Source of the DNA: Spirochaetales bacterium
Lineage (GTDB): Bacteria > Spirochaetota > Spirochaetia > DSM-2461
Assembly: GCA_022360655.1 (NCBI GenBank)
Contig: JAKSCK010000039.1
Span: forward strand, 1 to 64,000
Reading direction: 5' to 3'
Length of the DNA stretch: 64,000 nt
Shown: piece after piece, positions 17,752 through 25,456 of the stretch
Layout: each line of letters starts with the position of its first letter
Numbering within the stretch: the stretch's first letter is position 1
Made by a program: the position numbers and the translations under genes
The notes under the pieces: model-generated
Databases searched by the model: none
What the model saw: only the letters and a program-made list of their open reading frames with translations
Told to the model about the DNA's origin: nothing

Positions 17752-18737
17752 TCGCCATTCCCCCAATCCCATTGACGCGTCAAGGAGGCGGCATCACGGC
17801 GAAAACGATACTGATTTTGCTGCACCCAGTGACGAATTTCCTTCCAGGTTTCTCGTGAACTTGTGGCTGATTCACCAGAAAACTTCATATAAGCCCACCA
17901 ACGAGCTCGAGGAAGTCGAGCCATTCCTCCTCGAAATCGAATGGCTAAGGTTTTGAGAAAGAAGCGGCGGTATCCTGCCCCTGTTGAGGCATCAAGGGAT
18001 GGAGAATAGTCAAGATAACCAACTCGAAGAGAAGGATGGGTGACGGGGCCATCTCCAAACAACCAACATCGCATTCCATATTCCATCACCTGCCACCAGG
18101 ATTCCTCTATGCGCGCATCAAATCCACCCACCGCCATATGAAGGTCTTTTTTATAGATTCCGGCATAATCCCAGGGCACAAGAGTGGGTAACTCACGGGA
18201 TTCTGGAAGCACAGGTTGAAAATCAAACTGTCCTTTGGAACCAGGGACCGGGCCAATGACAGAAGGGAGAAGTTCTCCTCGTCCATCCCGGAACACTGGT
18301 ACGGTGCACACACGGTTCCGGTCAGCAATTTTGGCAAAGACTCGGGAGGAAATGTCTGCCGCTTTGAGGGTCATATCACCATGCAAAACAAAGACATGAT
18401 CACTCACAGCCTCTCGGAATGCCGCATCAATACGGGCTCCAGTATTAGAGCTCCGGGAAAAGACAATAAACCGAAGATTCTCATGCCGACGCACCAAGGC
18501 ATCCACATCATAAGGACAAGGACTGGATTCGAGTGAAATGACCTCACGAGCACCAATTTTGCAGAGTTCATCAAACAAATCTCGACGGAACTGACGTGAA
18601 CCACGATTCACAAGAACAATGGAGAGCCCTGGTCTATTCTTTGATTCAGTATCAACACCATTCCCTCCCACCACGGTGTAGGGTCCGGCATCTGGTGTGA
18701 CGGAATCTCGCTCAAAAGTTGAAGATGTAGTATTCAT
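17748..18737 (-). CDS. GT-A-type glycosyltransferase-like protein
   Basis: A 329-aa soluble protein with a family-2-like glycosyltransferase core: LSIVLVNRGSRQFRRDLFDEL, then ENLRFIVFSRSSNTGARIDAAF, and DHVFVLHGDMTL with the D-x-D-like metal site reduced to GDM. Later VPWDYAGIYKKDLHMAVGGFD matches the acceptor-side region. Donor and acceptor are unknown. ATG at 18737 is chosen; longer starts lie deep in the preceding gene. Even so it overlaps that gene by 26 bases, and it overlaps the SpsF gene by four. Position in the operon suggests it transfers the sugar made by its neighbours. Confidence 0.75.
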   Translation of the reverse strand: MNTTSSTFERDSVTPDAGPYTVVGGNGVDTESKNRPGLSIVLVNRGSRQFRRDLFDELCKIGAREVISLESSPCPYDVDALVRRHENLRFIVFSRSSNTGARIDAAFREAVSDHVFVLHGDMTLKAADISSRVFAKIADRNRVCTVPVFRDGRGELLPSVIGPVPGSKGQFDFQPVLPESRELPTLVPWDYAGIYKKDLHMAVGGFDARIEESWWQVMEYGMRCWLFGDGPVTHPSLRVGYLDYSPSLDASTGAGYRRFFLKTLAIRFRGGMARLPRARWWAYMKFSGESATSSRETWKEIRHWVQQNQYRFRRDAASLTRQWDWGNGE

Positions 18738-20277
18738 CACAGTTCTCACAACACGAAGGATACTCACCAGCCACATGGTGGCGATGCCAAGAATCGGCGG
18801 CAGCCCAAATCTCCGAGAGTTTCCCTTGAAAAGCATTTCCTAAGGAAGGGATTCGCCCCCGTTCTACAACACAAAGAGGAACTTCTCCATCCAATCGAAT
18901 GGGCAGATCCCGCTTCAGATGCCAGCAAGGGAATCGATCCAATGGAGCTAAATCTGCCGGTCTATGATCATCCCGGAGACCAGCACAAGCATTATATTTC
19001 TGAATGATGACCTGAGCACCAGCTTCTGTCCAATAGGAATAAAACGCTTCAAGATGCTCCTCATTCTCTTCCATGCGAACCGCTTGAATCCAACATTGAG
19101 TTGGAAAAAGTTGTGAAAGTCGAAGAGCTGTGGCCTCGGCTTCAATTTGCCCCTCTCCCCTTAACTGCTGATAAAGGGAAGGATCATGGGCATCCAGGGT
19201 CACAATCCACATGAGTCGCTCAGAGGCTCCCCAATCCTGGGCAAGGTCCTCCAAAACCTTGTGATCCCAACCAAGTCCGGCTGTTTCAATAAGAACACGG
19301 GAGGAGGGGCCGCCCTCCTTCCCTTCACCTGCTTTTAACGCTCCACGAATGAACTGCTCCACCTGAGGATGCAGAGCTGGATCTCCATCCAAGGACAAAT
19401 CCAAAACAGCATCACCAGCAAAGTCCAAAATTTGGTGACATAATGACTCAAAGTGATGGTATTCCATGAATCGGTCTTTACCATCCTCAGAACGTTGTGG
19501 AAGATCTGAAAGAGCCTGCTGTGGACGTTGATCACAGATCTGAATGGGAAAATATGCGGGTCTATCTCGTAATAAATCCCGTCGTTGAGGAATCAACTGA
19601 CAGAGCGATTCCGCATCAACCCCTCCGGCGGCCCATAGAGCTTCCGTTATGGCCACATCTCTCAACGTGGCAGCAGCAAGAACAACTCGTTCCATTCTCA
19701 AATCCACCGGAGACAGGTGTGTTTCCACATCAAAGGAATTGATATCTTTTCTCAGAATCTCAAACAAAGCATCCCGTCCCACCTTCCGTCCCTTGTCTTG
19801 AACAAGAGAATTCAAGCGGGCAGGAAAGCTTGGAGACAAAATTTCGGGTGCTAAACCAATCGGGTAGCCATCTGCAAAGGTGTACTCTGCACCAAAACTC
19901 TGATGAAGTTTCCACAGAGTCTCACTCAGGGCAGAATCCAAAAGTGGCTGATCACCCCAGGCATAAAACAAACTCTGACATAGGGTTCCATCTGGGAGAG
20001 GCAGAGCAGCGGCCTCCGTGAGTGCCTGAACAAGCGCACTCTCATCCCATGTATCTTGGAGAATCACCTGGTGAAGTAATGATTCTTGTACCAACCCTTC
20101 TGATGTGAATCCATCAGGCAATGCATCTTGAGGTCCCGCAATCAGCACAATTCCAGCAAGCTCTGGAACGGATGCAGCCCATGCAAGTGCTCCCTCCAAC
20201 GCAGAGGAGCGGCCCACAATGGGGCTCCGGGAAAGGGGTGAAAGCCCCACAATGTTCAATACGGCCAGATTTCCCAT
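18712..20277 (-). CDS. Spiro-SPASM protein: NTase-like + degenerate radical SAM + SPASM
   Basis: A 521-aa protein. The first 200 residues recall a sugar nucleotidyltransferase (VLNIVGLSPLSRSPI, AWGDQPLLD). The middle resembles a radical SAM barrel: LDLSLDGDPALHPQ corresponds to the GEP region, but where CxxxCxxC is expected (FPIQICDQRPQQAL) only one Cys remains. The C-terminal 85 residues form a SPASM-type cluster-binding domain, with FPCWHLKRD, PLCVVERG and YPSCCENCDEY. This layout agrees with what I recall of a spirochaete-specific 'spiro-SPASM' family. It is first in the operon with GGGGG before the ATG. Function is not known to me. Confidence 0.8.
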   Translation of the reverse strand: MGNLAVLNIVGLSPLSRSPIVGRSSALEGALAWAASVPELAGIVLIAGPQDALPDGFTSEGLVQESLLHQVILQDTWDESALVQALTEAAALPLPDGTLCQSLFYAWGDQPLLDSALSETLWKLHQSFGAEYTFADGYPIGLAPEILSPSFPARLNSLVQDKGRKVGRDALFEILRKDINSFDVETHLSPVDLRMERVVLAAATLRDVAITEALWAAGGVDAESLCQLIPQRRDLLRDRPAYFPIQICDQRPQQALSDLPQRSEDGKDRFMEYHHFESLCHQILDFAGDAVLDLSLDGDPALHPQVEQFIRGALKAGEGKEGGPSSRVLIETAGLGWDHKVLEDLAQDWGASERLMWIVTLDAHDPSLYQQLRGEGQIEAEATALRLSQLFPTQCWIQAVRMEENEEHLEAFYSYWTEAGAQVIIQKYNACAGLRDDHRPADLAPLDRFPCWHLKRDLPIRLDGEVPLCVVERGRIPSLGNAFQGKLSEIWAAADSWHRHHVAGEYPSCCENCDEYYIFNF

Positions 20278-20345
20278 GTTCCCCCTATCGGCTGAACGAG
20301 AGCCTGGGTTGACCCCATCCAGGGTCCCTCACCATATTAAACAGG

Positions 20346-20864
20346 ATGAAGCAGCACCGGAACCCGTTTCCTCCTCACCTTCTCATTCTCATTGCGATGA
20401 TTTTCCCCTTTCTTTTTTTGGGCTGTATGAGCCATGAAAGACTTTCGAAGGTCGTCAAGCAATTAGGATGGGAATATTCCTTAGACGCAGAAGGGGATTA
20501 CCGCATTCAGGTTCCTCTTGAATCTGGTGGTACCCACACTGTGGGAATCAGTTCTCATGCCACCATTTTGGAAGGCGAATTTGCCGTTCGTGATGTCTGG
20601 GCCGTGGCCGCCCGAATTCCTGGAGAACTCCCAGATGGTCTGGCTGAAAACTTGATGAGTGACAGCTGGGGAACCCGTTCCTGGGGGACCTGGGCACTGG
20701 CAGGCATCACCTCCGATGGAAAACGTGTGTTGGTTCGCCTTGGACGAATACCGGTGGATGCAGAAAAGAAGATGATGGCTTCTGTTCTCCTCGAAACTGC
20801 AAGAACGGCTTATCAAATGCAGAATGCACTCTCTGCCATTGACGCCTCAGGTGAGCAGGAATGA
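20346..20864 (+). CDS. Putative lipoprotein, 172 aa
   Basis: The N terminus has a hydrophobic stretch ending in FLFLGC, a lipobox with the lipidated Cys at about 27. The mature part is a mixed alpha/beta domain with no motif I recognise; blocks such as YRIQVPLESGGTHTVGIS and WGTWALAGITSDGKRVLVRLGRIP look strand rich. It is divergent from the spiro-SPASM operon and its stop overlaps the xseA start as ATGA, so it is co-transcribed with the exonuclease VII genes. A functional link to DNA repair is not evident. Confidence 0.75.
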   Translation: MKQHRNPFPPHLLILIAMIFPFLFLGCMSHERLSKVVKQLGWEYSLDAEGDYRIQVPLESGGTHTVGISSHATILEGEFAVRDVWAVAARIPGELPDGLAENLMSDSWGTRSWGTWALAGITSDGKRVLVRLGRIPVDAEKKMMASVLLETARTAYQMQNALSAIDASGEQE

Positions 20865-22078
20865 ACCCCATATGGACCGTAAGCGAACTGACAGAGGCCA
20901 TAAAGAATCAACTGCAAGGTCATTTTCCTCGGATTATGGTGACCGGAGAGGTGACAAATTGCCGCCCCTCAGGGGCTGGGCATGTGTATTTTACTCTCAA
21001 AGATCAAGGGGCACTCCTCCCTGCCGCATTATTTCGGGGTAGACGAGCAACGTGCTCTGTGCAGCCTGCCGATGGTTTGCAGGTGATTGCCACAGGGAAA
21101 ATTGATGTGTACCCCCCCCGAGGGGCCTATCAACTCATCGTGGATCAGGTCAGACCGGCTGGACGTGGCGCCCTTCTGGAAGAACTGGAAGCCAGAAAAA
21201 ATGCATTGGCTGCAGAAGGTCTGTTTCGCCAAGATCAAAAGAAAAAGCTTCCCCCCTATCCCCATCGTGTGGCCATCATCACCTCCCCTACTGGAGCTGC
21301 TGTTCAAGATATTCTTCGTGTTCTTTCACGGCGAGCTGCGGCTCCACAAATCACGATTCTTCCCTGTCCAGTCCAAGGAAGTGATGCTGCGGAAAGAATT
21401 GCCCATCAAATCACCTCTGTAGGACGCTATGCCTTAGGAGAAGTGGCCATCGTGGCTCGAGGTGGTGGTTCCCTAGAAGATTTGATGTGCTTCAATGATG
21501 AGCGTGTGGTTCGGGCCATTGCAGGGTGCTCCATCCCCATTGTGAGTGGAGTGGGACATGAAACAGACACCACCTTGACGGATTTAGCCGCAGACATTCG
21601 TGCTGCCACACCCTCAGCAGCAGCAGAATTGGTGAGTGAAAAGTCTGAGGATCTTCTTGGAAAAGCTCAAAACTTTCAGCGGGAAACCGCCGACATTCTC
21701 CATTCACGGCTCAGAGAGGCCTGGGGACGGTGGGATGCGCGAAACCCCATCCAACTTGAGCGCAGCATTCGGGAGCATTTGGAATGGGCCATTCGCCGAG
21801 AAGACGAAGCACGCATGGTGATGAATCAGGAAATGATCAATCGAAAAGAATCGGCTCGCCATCGCTTAACACTGGCTCTTCAAGGCTTGCATGATGCCTC
21901 ACCCAAAGCGCTTATGGAACGCGGTTATGCCCGAGTAAGCCACAATGGCCATACCATCTGCGATGCCTCTGAACTTCACCCACAATCCGAAATCTTGTTG
22001 GAATTTGCCCAGGGTCGGGCAAAAGCCTTGGTCACAGAGATTGAGACTGAAACGGTGTTGAACCGTGAAGAGATTTGA
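20861..22078 (+). CDS. xseA: Exodeoxyribonuclease VII large subunit
   Basis: A 405-aa subunit. Residues 1-100 form an OB-fold DNA-binding domain (WTVSELTEAIKNQL, GEVTNCRPSGAGHVYFTLKD). The nuclease domain has VAIITSPTGAAVQDI, ARGGGSLEDL and SGVGHETD, all conserved in XseA, followed by a long helical region. With XseB it degrades single-stranded DNA to acid-soluble pieces. Length is near the usual 400-450. GGTGAG lies six bases before the ATG, which overlaps the lipoprotein stop. Confidence 0.96.
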   Translation: MNPIWTVSELTEAIKNQLQGHFPRIMVTGEVTNCRPSGAGHVYFTLKDQGALLPAALFRGRRATCSVQPADGLQVIATGKIDVYPPRGAYQLIVDQVRPAGRGALLEELEARKNALAAEGLFRQDQKKKLPPYPHRVAIITSPTGAAVQDILRVLSRRAAAPQITILPCPVQGSDAAERIAHQITSVGRYALGEVAIVARGGGSLEDLMCFNDERVVRAIAGCSIPIVSGVGHETDTTLTDLAADIRAATPSAAAELVSEKSEDLLGKAQNFQRETADILHSRLREAWGRWDARNPIQLERSIREHLEWAIRREDEARMVMNQEMINRKESARHRLTLALQGLHDASPKALMERGYARVSHNGHTICDASELHPQSEILLEFAQGRAKALVTEIETETVLNREEI

Positions 22079-22129
22079 AAAACAACACATGACCATCAGA
22101 CATCATCAAAGCTGATGAAGGAGTATCCT

Positions 22130-22351
22130 ATGGAAGGTTTTGAGGAACGACTCAAAAAACTGGAAGAACTGGCTGAGCAAATTCGAAATCGGGAGATTCC
22201 CTTGGAACAGGCCATGGCCCTTTATGAGGAAGGTTCCCAATTGGCTAAAGGGCTTGAGACCGAATTACGCGGTTTTGAACAACGCATTGAAATTCTTGCG
22301 AATGAACTTCCGCCAAATGGAGAAGGAGAACCAGACCTACAGCCATTTTGA
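22130..22351 (+). CDS. xseB: Exodeoxyribonuclease VII small subunit
   Basis: A 73-aa helical protein beginning MEGFEERLKKLEELAEQI, typical of XseB, with IPLEQAMALYEEGSQLAKG in the middle. It forms a hairpin that binds the XseA helical region. The second ATG (22130) is chosen because AAGGAG lies six bases before it; the ATG at 22115 lacks such a site. It follows xseA after 51 bases. Confidence 0.93.
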   Translation: MEGFEERLKKLEELAEQIRNREIPLEQAMALYEEGSQLAKGLETELRGFEQRIEILANELPPNGEGEPDLQPF

Positions 22352-22424
22352 GAGCGCCGTCATGACCTTATCAACGGAGAACTTCCAATCCCTACCGTTA
22401 AAACCACCCCGTAAGGGGTTGGTA

Positions 22425-22859
22425 TTATAATCCCTGAATTTTCATCCCCTCTTCTATCCCATGCTCGGCAAACCAGCCACGATTCACTTCAAGGGCATAG
22501 AGAACGCGTCGGCGTGAGGGAACGGAGGCCAAGGAGTGAGGCTCTAAATCTTCCATTTGACGAATGGTTCCATCTGCGGCCACAAAGGCAATGGACAGTT
22601 CCAACGATGTATTCTTCATCCAGAATGAAACCTGCCGCTCTGATTCAAAGACAAAGAGCATGCCATGATTGTCTTTCAGGTGCCGGCGGTTCATGAGTCC
22701 CTGTTCCCGTTCATCAGGGTCATCTGCCACCTCTACGATCAGTGGTATCTTGCCAACAAGAATCTCTTTGGTTTCAAGTCCTTGTGTGCAAGAGAACAGA
22801 GAACAGAATCCGGTCAGTACAAACAAGAATGGATGAAGATGATTTTTTCTAAAATTCAT
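22425..22859 (-). CDS. DUF192 family lipoprotein
   Basis: A 144-aa protein with a lipoprotein signal (FCSLFSC, Cys about 24). The rest matches DUF192: EVADDPDEREQGLMNRRHL, GMLFVFESERQVSFWMKNT, and ALEVNRGWFAEHGIEEG. DUF192 proteins are small envelope proteins of unsettled role. The start overlaps the stop of the next upstream gene by 11 bases, so the pair is coupled. It converges with xseB; the 73-base gap has a weak imperfect hairpin. Confidence 0.88.
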   Translation of the reverse strand: MNFRKNHLHPFLFVLTGFCSLFSCTQGLETKEILVGKIPLIVEVADDPDEREQGLMNRRHLKDNHGMLFVFESERQVSFWMKNTSLELSIAFVAADGTIRQMEDLEPHSLASVPSRRRVLYALEVNRGWFAEHGIEEGMKIQGL

Positions 22860-23421
22860 TCAAAAATTCCTCACGAGCTTTTTCTCTCCAGGCTTGGCGA
22901 TTGCTTGTCTTCTCTTGAGAAGAGGCATACACATTCAAATCAAGATACTTGACTGTAAGAGGGCGTTCTATGGCCACGCGTGTTTGCTCATCTTCCCACC
23001 AGGCCCTCTGTGGGTTCATCTCCGTGGGTTCACCATAGCGTTCAGAGAGTGTGGTGAACACAGTGTACCAATCCACTGTTTCTGGATTGAGTTCTAAAAC
23101 AATTGTACTCAAGCCATTCTCTTCAAATTGGAAGAGACCGCGGGTTAAAAATAAAGTTCCTTCTGCATCAATGAGGGAGGCCTGTGTTCCCTCTAAAAGG
23201 GTGACATCCGCTTCACCGCGGTAATAGAACCACCCGTCTAAACGAAGCTGTTCTTTTACAACCTCTGGCTTGGATCCAAGCTCTATCCCCCGATAGTCCC
23301 TGGGAATGGTGGTCTTGGATGGGGCATCAACCAATGGAGTGTCCTCTTTTGGATTTGTTTGTCCAAAAAGTGGAGTGAAAAAAAGAAAAAGAAGAATGAG
23401 AAAAGATGCATTTCGTGCCAT
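22849..23421 (-). CDS. Exported hypothetical protein, 190 aa
   Basis: A signal peptide (residues 1-20, ending LFGQ) leads a mature domain I cannot place. YRGIELGSKPEVVKEQL, followed by strands LFQFEENGLSTIVLELN and YTVFTTLSERYGEPTEM, resembles small periplasmic proteins that use a 'G-I-x-L-G-x-x-x-x-x-V' beginning. Conserved-looking WWEDEQTRVAI follows. It is probably periplasmic. AGGA lies five bases before the ATG. It is divergent from the PEGA/barrel gene and coupled to the DUF192 gene. Confidence 0.7.
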   Translation of the reverse strand: MARNASFLILLFLFFTPLFGQTNPKEDTPLVDAPSKTTIPRDYRGIELGSKPEVVKEQLRLDGWFYYRGEADVTLLEGTQASLIDAEGTLFLTRGLFQFEENGLSTIVLELNPETVDWYTVFTTLSERYGEPTEMNPQRAWWEDEQTRVAIERPLTVKYLDLNVYASSQEKTSNRQAWREKAREEFLNEF

Positions 23422-23503
23422 AGCGTTCCTATTATCGGCGATTTCATGGCCTCTGCCGAGAACCTGCCTTGAAAGTGAAGGCTTTCACCCCCATCATGAA
23501 GCC

Positions 23504-25126
23504 ATGCATCGTCAATATTTGCTGCTCGTGGCCTTTGTTCTCTCTGGTGTTCTTGGCGCTCAGGAATCTTTGGATGAACGTTTGAAGATTCAAGATTTTG
23601 AAAAAGAGGAATACAAAAGAACACCGCGAATGGAGGAAGAAGACCGGCTGAGGGGCCGGGATTTTAAATTTTCACCAGGGCTGGAAATCATTGCAGATGT
23701 GGATGATGTGGAGGTTCTGCTTTTTGAGGAAGAGGCGGGGTACACCCCCTGGGAACGGGACATTACCACTCCAGGCGCCTACCGTGTTGAATTAAAACGA
23801 AGCGGTTATGCCCCCTTAACCTTTTGGATCACTCTCCGAGGAGATCGACGCGTGGTGGTTCATGTCACCATGGAAAAGGGATTGGCCAAACTCCACCTGA
23901 AAAATCTTCCTCCCCAAGCCCGGGTGTATGTGGATCATCAGTCAGTGGAGCTGTCCTCACCTCTTGCCCTGCCTGTGGGACGGAGAAACATCCGCGTAGA
24001 GGCGTTTGGTTGGACCTCTGAAGAAGTAGTGCTTCTCTTCCAGGAAGGAGAGGAAAAAGAATGGGTTTACCCAGGACACACAGCAGAGTTTCAAGCAGAA
24101 CTCTCCCGTGTGCGATTGCATGAAGCCTCTCCCTCTTCTCCCCGCCTCTTCACCATTCCGTGGAGGGCCACAGGAAAGGGGCAAGGACAACTTCATATCT
24201 ATACAGATGGAAGAATACGAGAATCACTCCCCATCCAATTGGAGGAAAGCAAGGGGCGAATTCAGTGGCGGGATGATGCTCAGGAAGCTCCCCGTGTGTA
24301 CCGCTTTGTTCTGGATGTAACAGGCCAGGATGGGAGTCATCAGCAAAGTGATACTGAGGTGAAACGGGATGGGCGTTTTTTTTCTGTACCGCGTCATATT
24401 GTGGGAGGTATACCAGGGTATTACGCCCTTCCTGGTGCCACACTTCTTCCTGCAAAGAGTTGGCAAATCTCCTCTGGAGTGATGTTGCAACGAGCCTATG
24501 GAAAATCCTCCTTCACCCCCAGCATTCCAACCCATCTTTCCATGAGAGTCTCTCCAGCTCAGGGTTGGGAGGTTGATACAGCCTTTCGTGTTGTGATTCG
24601 TGATCCATTTGATGAAACGGGTATTGGATTTGACCTTGGCGTGTCCTGGCGCATGACTCCTACCGGCCCTTTTGCGGTGAATGCTGCACTGGGTTTCAAC
24701 TATGACTCTCTTTTGATGAATTACTCTCAAATGGTGGATGTGGTGAGTCGTCCAATACTTCCTGGGATTCTTTTGACCATCCCCTCAGAATGGCGTTTTG
24801 GCCCTCTGATCATTGGATTTTCTCCTGGCATGCAACTCACGTTTCTGGATGACGATTTTGAGCAGTTTACCCTTCCAGCTCATGTGACTCTCTCTACGGC
24901 CATTGGTATCCATGTGGAATTCACACGGATCACAGCCGGAATTTCTGCAGCTTATCGTAGCTCCGGCTTGGGAGGCTCAGAACTTCCGGCCTCCCTCCAC
25001 ACAGGTGGGAGTCTTTCTCTACGACTTCCTGGAGAACAGGCCTATTTGGCTCTGGAAGGGGGAGCCGAGCTGATGTCACCCCATCCCCGGTGGCAGGTAG
25101 GAATGGATATTGGAACCGTGTTCTAA
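23504..25126 (+). CDS. PEGA-type repeat protein with C-terminal outer-membrane barrel
   Basis: A 540-aa exported protein. The signal peptide ends near LGAQ (residue 20). Two beta-rich repeats follow (about 50-130 and 130-190): each has a strand, a W-E or P-L turn, then YRVELKRSGY or NIRVEAFGW, the pattern of PEGA surface domains. From about 310 to the end the chain alternates short hydrophobic and polar strands and ends in VGMDIGTVF with a terminal Phe, typical of outer-membrane beta barrels. ATG at 23504 is chosen for its signal peptide; an upstream in-frame start would run into the divergent gene. Transport role unknown. Confidence 0.72.
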   Translation: MHRQYLLLVAFVLSGVLGAQESLDERLKIQDFEKEEYKRTPRMEEEDRLRGRDFKFSPGLEIIADVDDVEVLLFEEEAGYTPWERDITTPGAYRVELKRSGYAPLTFWITLRGDRRVVVHVTMEKGLAKLHLKNLPPQARVYVDHQSVELSSPLALPVGRRNIRVEAFGWTSEEVVLLFQEGEEKEWVYPGHTAEFQAELSRVRLHEASPSSPRLFTIPWRATGKGQGQLHIYTDGRIRESLPIQLEESKGRIQWRDDAQEAPRVYRFVLDVTGQDGSHQQSDTEVKRDGRFFSVPRHIVGGIPGYYALPGATLLPAKSWQISSGVMLQRAYGKSSFTPSIPTHLSMRVSPAQGWEVDTAFRVVIRDPFDETGIGFDLGVSWRMTPTGPFAVNAALGFNYDSLLMNYSQMVDVVSRPILPGILLTIPSEWRFGPLIIGFSPGMQLTFLDDDFEQFTLPAHVTLSTAIGIHVEFTRITAGISAAYRSSGLGGSELPASLHTGGSLSLRLPGEQAYLALEGGAELMSPHPRWQVGMDIGTVF

Positions 25127-25144
25127 GGCCATCCTGCTGTAAAA

Positions 25145-25456
25145 TTAACTTCGAAAAAAGCGGTTCAGCATCAAGATGCTAAGAATCACGAGGAATGCAC
25201 TGGCCATCCAGTAATATCGTCTTGGCCAATTTTTTGTGGGAGATGGGTTCTTATGAATCCTCTTGGGTGATGATGGTGAAGAAGCTTTCGCTGTATACCC
25301 GCATTCTGGGCACCCTTGAGAAAACCATTTCATTGGGCCTTCCATTCCACATTGCGGACAACGCACTCCATCAAAGGCTTTCCCACATTGGGGACAGGAC
25401 GATTCATGGGTTCCTACAGCGGCACCACAACTTTCACAAAAAAAACCTCGTCCCAT
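25145..25456 (-). CDS. Zinc-ribbon membrane protein, 103 aa
   Basis: Four CxxC pairs (7-10, 21-24, 33-36, 49-52) form two zinc ribbons in the first 55 residues, followed by a basic Ser/Pro linker and one C-terminal transmembrane helix (about 82-100). Small tail-anchored zinc-ribbon proteins are common and their roles are mostly unknown. The ATG overlaps the stop of the giant phosphatase gene as TGATG, so translation is probably coupled to it, suggesting a shared process. Confidence 0.8.
   Translation of the reverse strand: MGRGFFCESCGAAVGTHESSCPQCGKAFDGVRCPQCGMEGPMKWFSQGCPECGYTAKASSPSSPKRIHKNPSPTKNWPRRYYWMASAFLVILSILMLNRFFRS

Noticed and set aside
22398-22424. Hairpin between the convergent xseB and DUF192 genes
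   Set aside because: The stem is imperfect (mismatch or bulge) and neither strand has a clear U-run, so I do not call a terminator.
24224-24730. 168-aa open frame on the minus strand
   Set aside because: Antisense to the PEGA/barrel gene, whose domains and ending are convincing.
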